DNA of 64,000 nt from an uncultured Umboniibacter sp. (GTDB lineage Bacteria > Pseudomonadota > Gammaproteobacteria > Pseudomonadales > DSM-25080), in the NCBI RefSeq assembly GCF_947497555.1, contig NZ_CANMGY010000002.1, positions 303,080 to 367,079 of the forward strand, read 5' to 3'. Position 1 is the stretch's first letter, and every line of letters begins with the position of its first letter. A program made the position numbers and the translations under genes. This document shows positions 8,567 through 17,622 of the stretch, piece after piece. A model generated the notes under the pieces. That model ran no database searches, was not told the origin of the DNA, and saw nothing but the letters and a program-made list of their open reading frames with translations.

Positions 8567-8797
8567 TCAGGAACACAAGTGTCGATGTTTCGCTACCCGG
8601 CCCGATACCCGTTTACGCCAAAGTTTAAAACTCGACGCTTTCAGATGCCTCCTCATCAAACGTATTGTTTGCCGTTCACTGAATCCGGTTTCTAACTCAA
8701 TATCATCGAATGAAGTTTTATCACACCACGCCATAGCGACCAATTCGCTAACAAGGGCCGGGGATAAGCTATCAGACGAAGGATGTTCTGCGTTCAT
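8567..8797 (-). CDS. TIGR03643 (DUF2805) family protein
   Basis: A 76-residue basic protein matching the TIGR03643 family by its stretches LVAMAWCDKTSFDDIELETGFSE and a C-terminal FKLWRKRVSGR-KH. The family's function is not known; the middle looks like a short helix-turn-helix (FDDIELETGFSERQTIRLMRR), so DNA or RNA binding is possible. Its ATG overlaps the stop of the FAD oxidoreductase upstream (ATGA), so the two are probably coupled. It is full length for the family. Confidence 0.85.
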   Translation of the reverse strand: MNAEHPSSDSLSPALVSELVAMAWCDKTSFDDIELETGFSERQTIRLMRRHLKASSFKLWRKRVSGRVAKHRHLCS

Positions 8798-9780
8798 ATC
8801 AGCGCCCCCCTTAAGTGTCTAACAACTTTAGCGGCTGACGTGAAGGCACCTTCTACCCGCCCTCCTTCACACCAGTCGCCGCAGACGGCGAGATTAAGCC
8901 GAGTGTCCACAAACGCGTCGTGACTAAGATGATGCTGAGTGTTGTTGGCGTATCTCCAGGTGTGCAGTGCTTGATGTTGTGCTTGGCTTAAATCATGTCC
9001 TATTACGCGCCCTGCTTCAGCAATCAGGTGGGACATCGATCCACTGGGATCATCAAGGTTTAAGCGTCCGTACTCCTCAGAAGAATGTACCACCAACGAA
9101 AACGGCTCGGTTCGCCCGGGTTTAGAGCTATTCACCGCAATCCAGCTAACGTCTGACTGTTCAATATGCGCGGCATCAAAGTTGACCTCTATGGCGCTTT
9201 CAAAGCCTAGCATTAATGAAATACAGCCCACCATTTGAATGGCCTTAATAGCTCCTAAATGTTCAAAAGACTGAGGAAGTAGCGCGACAGACTGCGGAGC
9301 AGGCGCGCAAAGAATCACCCAGTCGTATTGGCCATGGCGAGTGCCACTCTGATCAACCAAGTACCAACTATCATGCTGCTGTCTAAGGGATTCTATTCGC
9401 GTCCCAGTAATGACTTCGACCCCACCAGCGATGTGCTTACAAAGCTGGTTCATGCCGCCAACTCCCACATAGCGTGGTTCGCCGGTAGTCCAATCCGATA
9501 CGTCAATAACTTCGCTGCCCGCAAACTTTTGATAGCGAGCGTTCCAACGCGCAATCGCGCCACTTGAGACATAGGGTGAAATAAAGGCAGAGAATTCGGG
9601 GGTACGAGCGGTAAAGTACTGTGCTCCGTGATCAAAAACATAGGGTAAAGCACGCCGAGTAGCCTGGCGCCCACCTACTCCTCTGGCTTTATCAAATACT
9701 GTCACCGAGGCATAATCTCTGAGTAGAGTTGCCGCTGTTAGACCGGCTAAACCTGCGCCTATAATGGCTATTTTCGTCAT
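8794..9780 (-). CDS. FAD-dependent oxidoreductase (renalase/amine-oxidase-like)
   Basis: A 328-residue flavoprotein with the Rossmann dinucleotide motif GAGLAG at residues 8-13 and the conserved second flavin contact GVGGRQATRR. The following DHGAQYFTARTPEF segment is typical of the renalase-like NAD(P)/FAD family, and the C-terminal CGDWCEGGRVEGAFTSA contacts FAD. The substrate is unknown; homologues are often found beside TIGR03643 proteins or photolyase genes. Here the partner is the overlapping TIGR03643 gene. Full length, with no obvious defects. Confidence 0.85.
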   Translation of the reverse strand: MTKIAIIGAGLAGLTAATLLRDYASVTVFDKARGVGGRQATRRALPYVFDHGAQYFTARTPEFSAFISPYVSSGAIARWNARYQKFAGSEVIDVSDWTTGEPRYVGVGGMNQLCKHIAGGVEVITGTRIESLRQQHDSWYLVDQSGTRHGQYDWVILCAPAPQSVALLPQSFEHLGAIKAIQMVGCISLMLGFESAIEVNFDAAHIEQSDVSWIAVNSSKPGRTEPFSLVVHSSEEYGRLNLDDPSGSMSHLIAEAGRVIGHDLSQAQHQALHTWRYANNTQHHLSHDAFVDTRLNLAVCGDWCEGGRVEGAFTSAAKVVRHLRGALI

Positions 9781-10123
9781 TACGAATCCTCAAGTAGCTA
9801 ATTAACAATAGTTTGTTGGCTTCGCCACCCGTCAAATGTGGCCCACCATTACCCACCTTTAATCAGAGCGTGACGCAGCTAATAGGATGGGGAAATTTAA
9901 GGCTATTTTAGAGTAACCCTTATATCGGTATTGGTGGTGTTTGGATCAGCCTTAGTAGGTCAATGTGTTCAAACGGTTTGTCTTGATCTGCTATGCCAAT
10001 CAATTCTTCAATTGCTAAAAATCGATGGACGAAGAGACTGTGTAACGTTAATGATGCGACTCATGTCATGCTGGTCTATGATCAATTTACGTTACCAAAA
10101 TATAGTCAGGAGAACTACGGTAT
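9781..10123. other. intergenic leader of the quinol oxidase operon
   Basis: This 343-base gap between divergent genes has no convincing coding region. TTGAT and ATCAA half-sites occur at about 9983-10003, but they are 11 bases apart, not the 4 required for an FNR/ANR box. An AGGAG lies about 11 bases before the cioA ATG. No clear promoter was identified. Confidence 0.5.
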
Positions 10124-11521
10124 ATGTTTGATACGCTTGATCCTGTGTTGCTGGCGCGCCTCCAGTTTGCCTTTACGGTTTCTTTCCACATTATTTTTCC
10201 AGCTTTTACCATTGGTTTAGCCAGTTGGTTGGCTGTAGTGGAATGGCGCTGGCTGAGAACAGGCGATAAAACCTACGAGCAAGTTTATCGGATGTGGGTT
10301 AAGATTTTCGCCGTTTGCTTTGGTATGGGCGTCGTCTCAGGTGTGGTGATGTCGTATCAATTCGGTACCAATTGGTCATTATTTTCAGACAGAGTGGGCA
10401 ATGTGATTGGGCCTCTATTGGGCTATGAAGTACTCACGGCTTTTTTTCTAGAAGCCTCATTTCTCGGAATTATGTTATTTGGTTGGGGGCGTGTCAGTAA
10501 AAAGATGCACTTTGCGTCCACCTGTATTGTCGCTGTCGGAACGATTATTTCAGCATTCTGGATTTTAGCTGCGAATAGCTGGATGCAAACCCCACAGGGA
10601 TTTGAAATCGGTCAAGACGGCTTACTTTATCCAACCAGTTGGACTGAGATTATCTTCAATCCTTCCTTTCCTCCCCGGTTCGTTCACATGGTAACAGCGG
10701 CCTATCTCACTACTGCTTTTGTAGTGGGTGGTGTGGGTGCCTATTATCTTTGGCGAGAAAAATATCTAAAACATGCCAAAATCATGTTCGGTATGGCCAT
10801 GCTGATGGCTATCTTTGTGGCGCCGTTACAATTGATCATTGGCCATTGGCATGGTGAAAACACGATGCAGTACCAGCCAATAAAGGTTGCCGCTATGGAG
10901 GGTAACTGGGACCGAGGAACTAACAAGCCGTTGTATCTCTTTGGGATTCCCAACGAAGAAACCGAGACGACAGATTATGGCATAACCCTCCCTGGCGCTG
11001 CGAGCTGGATATTGACAGGGAGTACTGATGGAGAAATACCGGGCTTAAAAGACGTGGCTAAAGAAGATCGTCCGCCTGTTGGTATTGTCTTTTGGTCCTT
11101 TCGAGTAATGGTGGGTGTGGGCTTAGGTATGATCCTAACTGGTGCTATTGCGATATGTTTGTACTTCCGGAAACGACTATTTGATACTCGGTATTTTCAG
11201 TGGTGGTGTATGGCTATGACGCCGGCAGGATTTATCGCCGTGCTAGCCGGTTGGTTTGTGACCGAAGTAGGCCGTCAACCTTGGACCGCTTATGGCGTGA
11301 TTCGTACTGCTGAGAGTATTTCACCCGTCATAGCCGAACAAGTCTTGGTCACGCTGGTTGGCTTTGTGGTGGTGTACACTTTTGTCTTCGGAGCTGGAAG
11401 TTACTATATCGTTAAGTTGATTCGTACTGGCCCTAAGATTATTGACGAGGGTGAGGAATTTTATAGTCTCAGGATGGACGCAAGTGTAACGAAGCGTGTC
11501 ACCGGTGGAGGTACGAAATGA
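10124..11521 (+). CDS. cioA: bd-type quinol oxidase subunit I, cyanide-insensitive (CioA) type
   Basis: Haem-carrying subunit of a cytochrome bd-family terminal oxidase in the inner membrane, oxidising quinol and reducing oxygen to water. The 465-residue protein has about nine membrane segments, an N-terminal haem histidine (H22 in VSFHIIFP) and the signature GWFVTEVGRQPW. The quinol-binding loop is short, and the total length is below that of E. coli CydA (522). These are marks of the CIO/short-Q-loop branch. Its stop overlaps the cioB ATG. CydA is the alternative name. Confidence 0.92.
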   Translation: MFDTLDPVLLARLQFAFTVSFHIIFPAFTIGLASWLAVVEWRWLRTGDKTYEQVYRMWVKIFAVCFGMGVVSGVVMSYQFGTNWSLFSDRVGNVIGPLLGYEVLTAFFLEASFLGIMLFGWGRVSKKMHFASTCIVAVGTIISAFWILAANSWMQTPQGFEIGQDGLLYPTSWTEIIFNPSFPPRFVHMVTAAYLTTAFVVGGVGAYYLWREKYLKHAKIMFGMAMLMAIFVAPLQLIIGHWHGENTMQYQPIKVAAMEGNWDRGTNKPLYLFGIPNEETETTDYGITLPGAASWILTGSTDGEIPGLKDVAKEDRPPVGIVFWSFRVMVGVGLGMILTGAIAICLYFRKRLFDTRYFQWWCMAMTPAGFIAVLAGWFVTEVGRQPWTAYGVIRTAESISPVIAEQVLVTLVGFVVVYTFVFGAGSYYIVKLIRTGPKIIDEGEEFYSLRMDASVTKRVTGGGTK

Positions 11522-12540
11522 TTGATTTTTCAAGTTGGTTAAACCTCCCTTTGATTTGGGGTGCAATCATTGGAATCGCGGTTTTTCTCTACGTGGTGTT
11601 GGATGGATTTGATTTGGGCTGCGGTATTCTTTTTCCCTTCGCGCCATCAGATAAATGCCGCAGCCGTATGATGAATTCCATCGCCCCATTTTGGGATGGT
11701 AATGAAACCTGGCTGGTCTTAGGCGGGGGCGGTTTATTTGTTGCATTCCCCTTAGCTTATGCGATTTTATTACCGGCATTATATTTACCCATCACACTAA
11801 TGCTCATGGGGTTAATATTCCGCGGCGTGGCTTTTGAGTTCCGATTTAAAGCAGGAGAACGTGACCGAAAACTATGGGATATCGCTTTTCACGGAGGTTC
11901 GTTATTGGCAACCTTTATGCAAGGAGTGGTACTGGGCAACTTCATCCAGGGTATTGATGTAGAAGGTCGGCAATTTTCCGGCGGAGCATTAGATTGGGCG
12001 AATGGTTTTGCTATCGTGACCGGCATTGCTTTGGTGTTTGGCTATGCTTTACTCGGCGCCACTTGGCTAGTAATGAAAACGGAGGACGAGACGCAAGCCT
12101 GGGCTCGCAGTGCTGCCAAATATGTGTTGAGCTTCGTGGCACTGGCAATGCTTGTGGTGAGTATTAGTATGTTATTTATCGATACACGCATCGTTGAGTT
12201 ATGGTTTTCTAGCCCAAATATCTTTTTCTTGGCGCCGATCCCATTACTCACAATAATGGCATTTATCCTATTAGGGCGCGACCTATTCAAGGGCGACAGG
12301 GAAGTTAGGCCGTTTCTTTTATCGCAGGTCATCTTTCTATTAGGGTATATCGGATTTCTTATTAGCCTTTATCCATGGATTGTCCCCTTTGAGTTCACGC
12401 TCTGGGAGGCTGCAGCAGTTTCTACGTCACAGACAATCACCCTAATCGGTACGGTAATTATGCTGCCCATTATTCTTGGCTATACCGGATATTGCTATTA
12501 CATATTTCGAGGTAAAAGTAGCCATGAAAGTATGTACTAG
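11518..12540 (+). CDS. cioB: bd-type quinol oxidase subunit II (CioB)
   Basis: Second core subunit of the bd/CIO oxidase. The 340-residue membrane protein starts IDFSSWLNLPLIWGAIIGIAVFLYVVLDGFDLGCGILFP. It contains the family signature WDGNETWLVLGGGGLF and about eight membrane helices. It overlaps cioA by four bases (ATGA), indicating coupled synthesis. A small DUF2474-like peptide follows 37 bases later. The protein is full length, with the subunit I/II order usual for the family. Confidence 0.93.
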   Translation: MIDFSSWLNLPLIWGAIIGIAVFLYVVLDGFDLGCGILFPFAPSDKCRSRMMNSIAPFWDGNETWLVLGGGGLFVAFPLAYAILLPALYLPITLMLMGLIFRGVAFEFRFKAGERDRKLWDIAFHGGSLLATFMQGVVLGNFIQGIDVEGRQFSGGALDWANGFAIVTGIALVFGYALLGATWLVMKTEDETQAWARSAAKYVLSFVALAMLVVSISMLFIDTRIVELWFSSPNIFFLAPIPLLTIMAFILLGRDLFKGDREVRPFLLSQVIFLLGYIGFLISLYPWIVPFEFTLWEAAAVSTSQTITLIGTVIMLPIILGYTGYCYYIFRGKSSHESMY

Positions 12541-12577
12541 ATTGATCATTCACAATTAGATCGTGGTAAGCACTCGG

Positions 12578-12745
12578 ATGGCCAAATTGGAAAATTGGTT
12601 AGTTGCCAAACTAGACCAAACATTTAATAGATTTTTTTCACCTAAGCAAAAACAATGGGCATGGTTTGTCCTGCTTTGGTGTTCAGGACTTTCCGCTGTA
12701 TTGCTTATGGGGTTTATTATTCGAGTGGCGATGGGGATTGATTAA
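12578..12745 (+). CDS. DUF2474-like small membrane subunit of the CIO oxidase
   Basis: A 55-residue protein with one hydrophobic helix (QWAWFVLLWCSGLSAVLLMG) near its C-terminus. Size, topology and place directly after cioB match DUF2474 proteins, the short peptides that accompany CioAB and are thought to act like CydX. The ATG at 12578 is preferred; an in-frame GTG at 12563 would add five residues. No strong ribosome binding site is visible. The identification rests mainly on context and helix pattern. Confidence 0.7.
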   Translation: MAKLENWLVAKLDQTFNRFFSPKQKQWAWFVLLWCSGLSAVLLMGFIIRVAMGID

Positions 12746-12906
12746 TTCAATCATACTGAATTGAGGTTTAACCTAGTCAGTCGATTATCACTATGTCGAT
12801 GGCGAGTTTAAATAAAGTATTTTTTGGAAGTCTTAGTGAATGGCGCTAAAGCGCGAATAATCGTATGAGTCAGGGCACTATTAAGTGACAGAGTTATTAC
12901 CGAAAA

Positions 12907-12994
12907 TGGCGGAGAGAGAGGGATTCGAACCCTCGATACGTTTCCGTATACACACTTTCCAGGCGTGCGCCTTCGACCACTCGGCCATCTCTCC
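12907..12994 (-). tRNA. tRNA-Ser (GGA)
   Basis: Read on the minus strand, the 88-base gene has paired acceptor ends (GGAGAGA / TCTCTCC), a D-arm GCCGAGTGGTCGAAGGC, anticodon loop CTGGAAA (anticodon GGA), a long variable arm typical of class II tRNA-Ser, T-arm GGGTTCGAATCCC and an encoded 3' CCA. The sequence is intact. Confidence 0.97.
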
Positions 12995-13038
12995 AACAGT
13001 TATTCACTGATTTACAGTTCAGTGAACAACGGGCGCAG

Positions 13039-13067
13039 ATGATACTGGGGAGACCTCGATAATGCAA
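13039..13067 (-). promoter_or_regulatory. promoter of tRNA-Ser
   Basis: On the minus strand TTGCAT (13067-13062) and TATCAT (13044-13039) are spaced by 17 bases, followed by a GC-rich discriminator GCGCCCG. This is the layout of stable-RNA promoters under stringent control. It lies about 45 bases upstream of the tRNA. Confidence 0.6.
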
Positions 13068-13129
13068 GCAAGAAAGTAACGCCATGGGCTGTTTCGAACT
13101 TGTCTGGAGCGTTTATCTCGGCAAGCTAC

Positions 13130-13687
13130 TCAGCCGCGCCAATATGCGACGAAACTATCCAAATTTAAGGCCTTGATAGACTTCCGTTTCCCGGCCGGAG
13201 TACCAAGGTAGATAGCGCCTGCGATGGTCTCATGTGCAGCAATTCCCAAGCCCTCTCGCATGACCGGTTCAAACATTATATTACCTGTGCGCCACATTCC
13301 TCCAAGCCCCATTGTTTCCGCAGCCAGCAGAAGGTTTTGAACGGCCGCGCCAGTTGAAAGTATCTGTTCAACTTCCGGAACTTTTTCATGAGTTTTGAAT
13401 ACGGTGACTGCAATAATAATGGTGGGTGCTCGAAAGGCATTGTTGTACAAACGATCTCGCTTCGTGTCGTCGATCTCTGACGTTGCTTCTTTAGCCGCAA
13501 CCATGAGCTTGCCGAAGGCCTCTCTCGCCTCGCCCTGAATCACCATAAAACGCCATGGCTTCAGCTGCATATGATCAGGTGCCCGGCCTGCCGCTGCAAA
13601 CAATTTTACCAACTGCTCAGTAGTGGGGCCTGGTGCTTCAACTTTCGGAAAGCTGACTCGCTGAGTAAGAAATTCAAGCGTCGACAT
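13130..13687 (-). CDS. nitroreductase family protein (YdjA-like)
   Basis: A 185-residue FMN-dependent nitroreductase-fold enzyme. It shows the flavin-binding start FLTQRVSFPKVEAPGPTTEQL, the AGRAPDHMQLKPWRFMVIQG motif and the late MGLGGMWRTG segment typical of YdjA-type single-domain nitroreductases. Such enzymes use NAD(P)H to reduce nitro compounds or quinones; the natural substrate is unknown. The gene stands alone on the minus strand between tRNA-Ser and the divergent acyltransferase. Confidence 0.88.
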   Translation of the reverse strand: MSTLEFLTQRVSFPKVEAPGPTTEQLVKLFAAAGRAPDHMQLKPWRFMVIQGEAREAFGKLMVAAKEATSEIDDTKRDRLYNNAFRAPTIIIAVTVFKTHEKVPEVEQILSTGAAVQNLLLAAETMGLGGMWRTGNIMFEPVMREGLGIAAHETIAGAIYLGTPAGKRKSIKALNLDSFVAYWRG

Positions 13688-13813
13688 AGTTCAAATTCCA
13701 GTAAGATAATAAGCACTATTCTACCCAATTGTATGAATCTCAACAATTAATGACTTCACCTAGTTACCTTATGCTGGGATACTTATCGTCAGAATGGTAA
13801 TTGGGAAGAACCT

Positions 13814-14539
13814 GTGCGTAAGGATCATCGGCCCGCGTGGCTAAAACACCTACAAATCAAATTGAATCGATTCTACGTGCAACGTTTTGTTGCGCCGGAG
13901 CTAGACGAACTCGGAAGTTATCCGCATATTGTTGGACCTCGCCACCTCAAGTTGTTTGGCGCGGGAATTCGAATCGGTGACTGCCTTCATATGGCCTGTG
14001 ATTCCGATAGAAACGTCCGTTTAATTTCCTGGCCTAGCCAATCTGGTCCCGCCTCGATTCACATTGGCGACTACTGCCTTATCTCACCTGGTGTTAAAAT
14101 TCAGGCGGCTAAGTCCGTCATAATTGGTGATAACTGTATGCTAGCAGCGGAAGCTTCCATCTCAGATTCCGACTGGCATGGCCTTTACAATCGTTTGCGC
14201 CCTTTTGGTAAAGCAACCGCGGCGGTCACCCTTGGCAATAATGTTTGGATAGGTGAACGAGCCATTGTGACGAAGGGAGTATCGATCGGTGATAATTCGG
14301 TAGTCGGTGCCGGTGCTGTCGTTACCAGTGATGTACCGGATAATGTGGTAGTTGCTGGAGTGCCTGCTAAAATTATAAAGAAGTTAAATCCAAAACGAAG
14401 AATGTTAAAGCGAGAGGCCATGTTTTCCAACCCGCAACACTTCGAAGCAACAGCTCAGGAGTTGGACCGTTATGTGATGGAAGGAAATTCTTTCTTTGGC
14501 TGGGCGCGTCAGCTTGTAGCACCTAACAAAAAGCGTTAG
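13814..14539 (+). CDS. left-handed beta-helix acyltransferase (WbbJ/CysE-like)
   Basis: A 241-residue hexapeptide-repeat O-acyltransferase. Repeats such as [30 protein letters not shown] and [33 protein letters not shown] build the beta-helix. The SDSDWHG segment supplies a catalytic-type histidine, and [15 protein letters not shown] closes the domain. It probably acetylates a sugar or other envelope component; the acceptor is not evident. It starts at a GTG with GGGAAG nine bases upstream. The cyclase gene follows 58 bases later on the same strand, but a shared function is not indicated. Confidence 0.85.
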   Translation: MRKDHRPAWLKHLQIKLNRFYVQRFVAPELDELGSYPHIVGPRHLKLFGAGIRIGDCLHMACDSDRNVRLISWPSQSGPASIHIGDYCLISPGVKIQAAKSVIIGDNCMLAAEASISDSDWHGLYNRLRPFGKATAAVTLGNNVWIGERAIVTKGVSIGDNSVVGAGAVVTSDVPDNVVVAGVPAKIIKKLNPKRRMLKREAMFSNPQHFEATAQELDRYVMEGNSFFGWARQLVAPNKKR

Positions 14540-14597
14540 TCTTTTTGTCTAAGCAATTGTTCCTATTACAACTATAGAATGGATAACTAACAATCTA

Positions 14598-15974
14598 ATG
14601 CTAAATATACGCGAGAACGAGGGCTCTGTTTCATCCGAATCTACGGCCCGAAACCAGTATTTGTTCCGCACACTCAGTTGCATTGCCGCTGCGGCAACGT
14701 TATATACCACGGCCGCAGAAAGCTTGAACTGGACTATTTATGGCTACGCATTATTCACCCTAGTGTATCCTGGAATTAGCTACCAAATAACTAAAGCATT
14801 CGAAAAGCAGCTCAAGAATAAGGTCCAGTGGTTTAATGCCGCCGATGCGGCCTTAATTGGTGGCGCACTGACGTTAATTGACTTCAGTCTCCTACCAACC
14901 ATTATGTTTGTTGCACTGGTGCAATTTAATGCCTTGGTTGCCGGTGGCGGTATCAAGTGGCGTAACGATAATGTTGCCTTTATCGCGGGTATCGCAACCA
15001 TGACGTTGTTTCATGAACCCGTACTGACATTTAGTAATGATCTAGCAATCAGCAAGGCGGCCTTAATTGGTATCACTAGCTACTTCTGTATTTATGGCCT
15101 ATTCATGCACGATGCGGTTCGCCGTGAGCGTGAAAATAGTAAAGTCTTCAAGGAAGAACATATCGCCCTGCAGCTGAATAATTACAAGCTGAGCAAATAC
15201 ATATCGCCACAAATTCATCAACAAATCATGTCGGGACGAGACGTTCGCTTGGGCACCCAGCGTAAAAAACTCACGGTCTTCTTTTCAGACCTAAAAGAGT
15301 TCAGTACGTTGGCCGAAGAGTTAGAGGCTGAACCTCTCACTGAGCTTCTTAACACGTATCTTACCGAAATGAGTCAAATTGCCCAACGCTACGACGGTAC
15401 GATTGATAAATTCATCGGTGATGCCGTGATGGTATTCTTCGGAGATCCAGAGTCTGATGGCGCTAAAATGGACGCTATGAAGGCTGTGGGAATGGCCATT
15501 GCCATGCGCAAGCACTTACGTAAATTACAGAAGCAATGGCGTCTCCAGGGTGTCTCAAAGCCACTTGAAATGCGCATCGGCATTAATACGGGTTACTGTA
15601 CCGTTGGAAACTTTGGCACCGAATCGCGAATGGATTACACCGTTTTGGGAACCGAAGTAAATCTAGCCTCAAGACTTGAAGCTGCCGCGCAGCCTGGACA
15701 AATATTAGTGAGTCACACCACCTATGCGCTCATTAAGGATCGAATCATGTGTCGTAAGGTGGGACAGATTGACGTCAAGGGATTTAGTCAGCCAGTAACG
15801 GTTTACGAAGCACTGGATTGGCGTAAAAATTTAGGCGGAAAAAAATCTTTCATCGAACAATACGCGGATGGATTTAGCCTACACATGGACCTCGATGAAC
15901 TCAAACCTAAGGACAGAGCCGAAGTACTTAAGGCTCTGAAATCCGCTGCAGAGCACCTTCAACAAAAGGGTTAG
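14598..15974 (+). CDS. membrane-bound class III adenylate cyclase with MASE2 sensor
   Basis: A 458-residue protein making cAMP from ATP. Residues about 20-170 form a MASE2-like membrane sensor (VYPGISYQITKAFEKQ..., FNALVAGGGIKW). The cyclase domain spans about 222-410, with metal-binding D231 (FFSDLKEFS) and D275 (FIGDAVMVFFGDP). Adenine-selecting K271 and D346, and transition-state N355 and R359, are all present. The K/D pair points to adenylate rather than guanylate cyclase. The active-site set is complete. What the membrane domain senses is unknown. Confidence 0.92.
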   Translation: MLNIRENEGSVSSESTARNQYLFRTLSCIAAAATLYTTAAESLNWTIYGYALFTLVYPGISYQITKAFEKQLKNKVQWFNAADAALIGGALTLIDFSLLPTIMFVALVQFNALVAGGGIKWRNDNVAFIAGIATMTLFHEPVLTFSNDLAISKAALIGITSYFCIYGLFMHDAVRRERENSKVFKEEHIALQLNNYKLSKYISPQIHQQIMSGRDVRLGTQRKKLTVFFSDLKEFSTLAEELEAEPLTELLNTYLTEMSQIAQRYDGTIDKFIGDAVMVFFGDPESDGAKMDAMKAVGMAIAMRKHLRKLQKQWRLQGVSKPLEMRIGINTGYCTVGNFGTESRMDYTVLGTEVNLASRLEAAAQPGQILVSHTTYALIKDRIMCRKVGQIDVKGFSQPVTVYEALDWRKNLGGKKSFIEQYADGFSLHMDLDELKPKDRAEVLKALKSAAEHLQQKG

Positions 15975-16009
15975 CGGCTAACTGCTAGCGCTCTTATTCT
16001 TGATTAAGC

Positions 16010-16849
16010 TTATTGTCGAACCAAACGCGTTTCAATTCGAGGCGCGTCTGCTCGGCTTGAGCGGAATGGATTAATATCCAACCCTCCTCTACGCGTGTAC
16101 CTCGCCACCACATCCAAGTAGTCAAAGTTAAAGCGATTCATCAAATCCACATACATCCGCTCTACGCAATGTTCATGAAAGTCTTGGTGCTCGCGAAATG
16201 AAATCACATAGGCAAGAAAACTCTCTGGCACGATTTGCGGACCTTTATAGCGAATAATGACACTGGCCCAATCCGGTTGACTCGTGACTGGGCAGTTACT
16301 TTTAAGTAAATGAGAGCAAAGTGCCTCTTCTACAAGCATGCTGTCATCTACAGCCAACAAACTCGCATCCGGCTCATATTGAGTCACCGTAATAGCCAAA
16401 TCATCAACGCAATCTATGCCGGCTAGCGCACCAACCTGAAGTGATGTTTCAGCTGCATCTAAACGCTCCAAAACGACACTAACCGATTCACCCGCTGCCG
16501 CACTTAAATCCGCCTTCAATTGTTGCTCAACCGCCTTGAATGAGTCGAACTCAGAGCCGTTGTAGGAGTTTAAGTAGAGTTTGAAGCTCTTTGATTCAAT
16601 AATGTGTGTACTGGTACTCGGAACATGGCAGCGCATGACTGCCACAACCGGCACCCCGCCGGGCTTAAGCCAGGACATCTCGTAGGCGGTCCATAGGTCC
16701 TCACCAAACATCTCTCGCTGACACGCAGCTAACGTACGACGAGAGAGCCCTCGAGGAATTGGCGCCAGCAGCGCTGGATTGTAATGAGATTGATACTCGG
16801 TACTCTTGCCAAGCGGGATTTGTTCGTGAATGTTATTAATTTCGGACAC
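16010..16849 (-). CDS. queF: NADPH-dependent 7-cyano-7-deazaguanine reductase QueF (long form)
   Basis: Reduces preQ0 to preQ1 in queuosine biosynthesis for tRNA modification. The 279-residue, two-domain YqcD type typical of Gammaproteobacteria has the QueF motif ESKSFKLYLNSYN near residue 85, the catalytic C186 in KSNCPVTSQPDW and the proton donor D193. The zinc/substrate end FREHQDFHEHCVERMYVDL is also standard. It starts two bases after the stop of the yadH-like permease, so it is probably cotranscribed with the ABC pair, a linkage with no obvious functional reason. Confidence 0.96.
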   Translation of the reverse strand: MSEINNIHEQIPLGKSTEYQSHYNPALLAPIPRGLSRRTLAACQREMFGEDLWTAYEMSWLKPGGVPVVAVMRCHVPSTSTHIIESKSFKLYLNSYNGSEFDSFKAVEQQLKADLSAAAGESVSVVLERLDAAETSLQVGALAGIDCVDDLAITVTQYEPDASLLAVDDSMLVEEALCSHLLKSNCPVTSQPDWASVIIRYKGPQIVPESFLAYVISFREHQDFHEHCVERMYVDLMNRFNFDYLDVVARYTRRGGLDINPFRSSRADAPRIETRLVRQ

Positions 16850-16851
16850 TT

Positions 16852-17622
16852 CTACGCTCTCATTCTACTGCTATTGAGCAAGCGTAGAGCTGCCCAGACC
16901 AAAATAGCCGTTAGACCTAAGGTCATCACAATGGCAATCATTGGTGAGACATCGCTTTCGCCCAAAACCCCATAGCGGAAGGCATTGACCATATAGAAAA
17001 TCGGATTGGCCATACTCGCACTCTGCCAAAAGGCAGGAAGTAGCGTAATTGAGTAAAAAATTCCGCCAAGGTAGGTCAACGGCGTTAGCACAAAGGTAGG
17101 AATGATGGAGATATCATCGAAGGTTCGCGCATACACGGCATTAATAAAGCCAGCTGTGGCGAACAGGATTGCCGTGTTGAGAATTACCAGGCAAGTCAGA
17201 CCTATATGCGTAACCGACAGGTCTGTAAAGATCAGCGTGAGCACGGTAACCACTGCTGCAACACAGAGACCTCGGGCGACACCGCCGGACACCCAGCCCG
17301 CTAAAATAACCCAGTTAGGGGTTGGCGATACTAATAGTTCCTCAACGGAGTTCTGAAACTTGGCGCTAAAGAAACTTGAGGCAACATTTGAGTAGGAGTT
17401 GGTGATAATGGTCATCATAATCAAACCGGGGGCGACAAACTCCATGTAGTTGAAGCCTCCCATGGGCCCAATTCGTTGGCCAATCAAAGCGCCAAAAATT
17501 ACAAAATAGAGTCCCGTAGTCACTGCCGGTGGCAGAATTGTCTGTGGCCAAATGCGAATGAATCGGCGAACTTCTTTCCTCACAATTGTGAGATAGGCAA
17601 TCCATAATTCCCGTGAATTCAT
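16852..17622 (-). CDS. yadH: ABC-2 type transporter permease (YadH-like)
   Basis: A 256-residue inner-membrane permease with about six helices and the ABC-2 motif YLGGIFYSITLLPAFWQ. It resembles E. coli YadH throughout, including FNYMEFVAPGLIMMTIITNSYSN near residue 75. It overlaps the ATP-binding gene by four bases (ATGA), giving a complete two-gene exporter. The substrate of the YadGH family is not established. Confidence 0.9.
   Translation of the reverse strand: MNSRELWIAYLTIVRKEVRRFIRIWPQTILPPAVTTGLYFVIFGALIGQRIGPMGGFNYMEFVAPGLIMMTIITNSYSNVASSFFSAKFQNSVEELLVSPTPNWVILAGWVSGGVARGLCVAAVVTVLTLIFTDLSVTHIGLTCLVILNTAILFATAGFINAVYARTFDDISIIPTFVLTPLTYLGGIFYSITLLPAFWQSASMANPIFYMVNAFRYGVLGESDVSPMIAIVMTLGLTAILVWAALRLLNSSRMRA

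Noticed and set aside
9983-10003. TTGAT and ATCAA half-sites resembling an FNR/ANR box before cioA.
   Set aside because: The spacing is 11 bases rather than 4, so it is not a valid site.
12808-13085. Frames overlapping tRNA-Ser on the minus strand.
   Set aside because: They translate the tRNA itself (SRVRIPLSPP-type peptide) and have no independent start signals.
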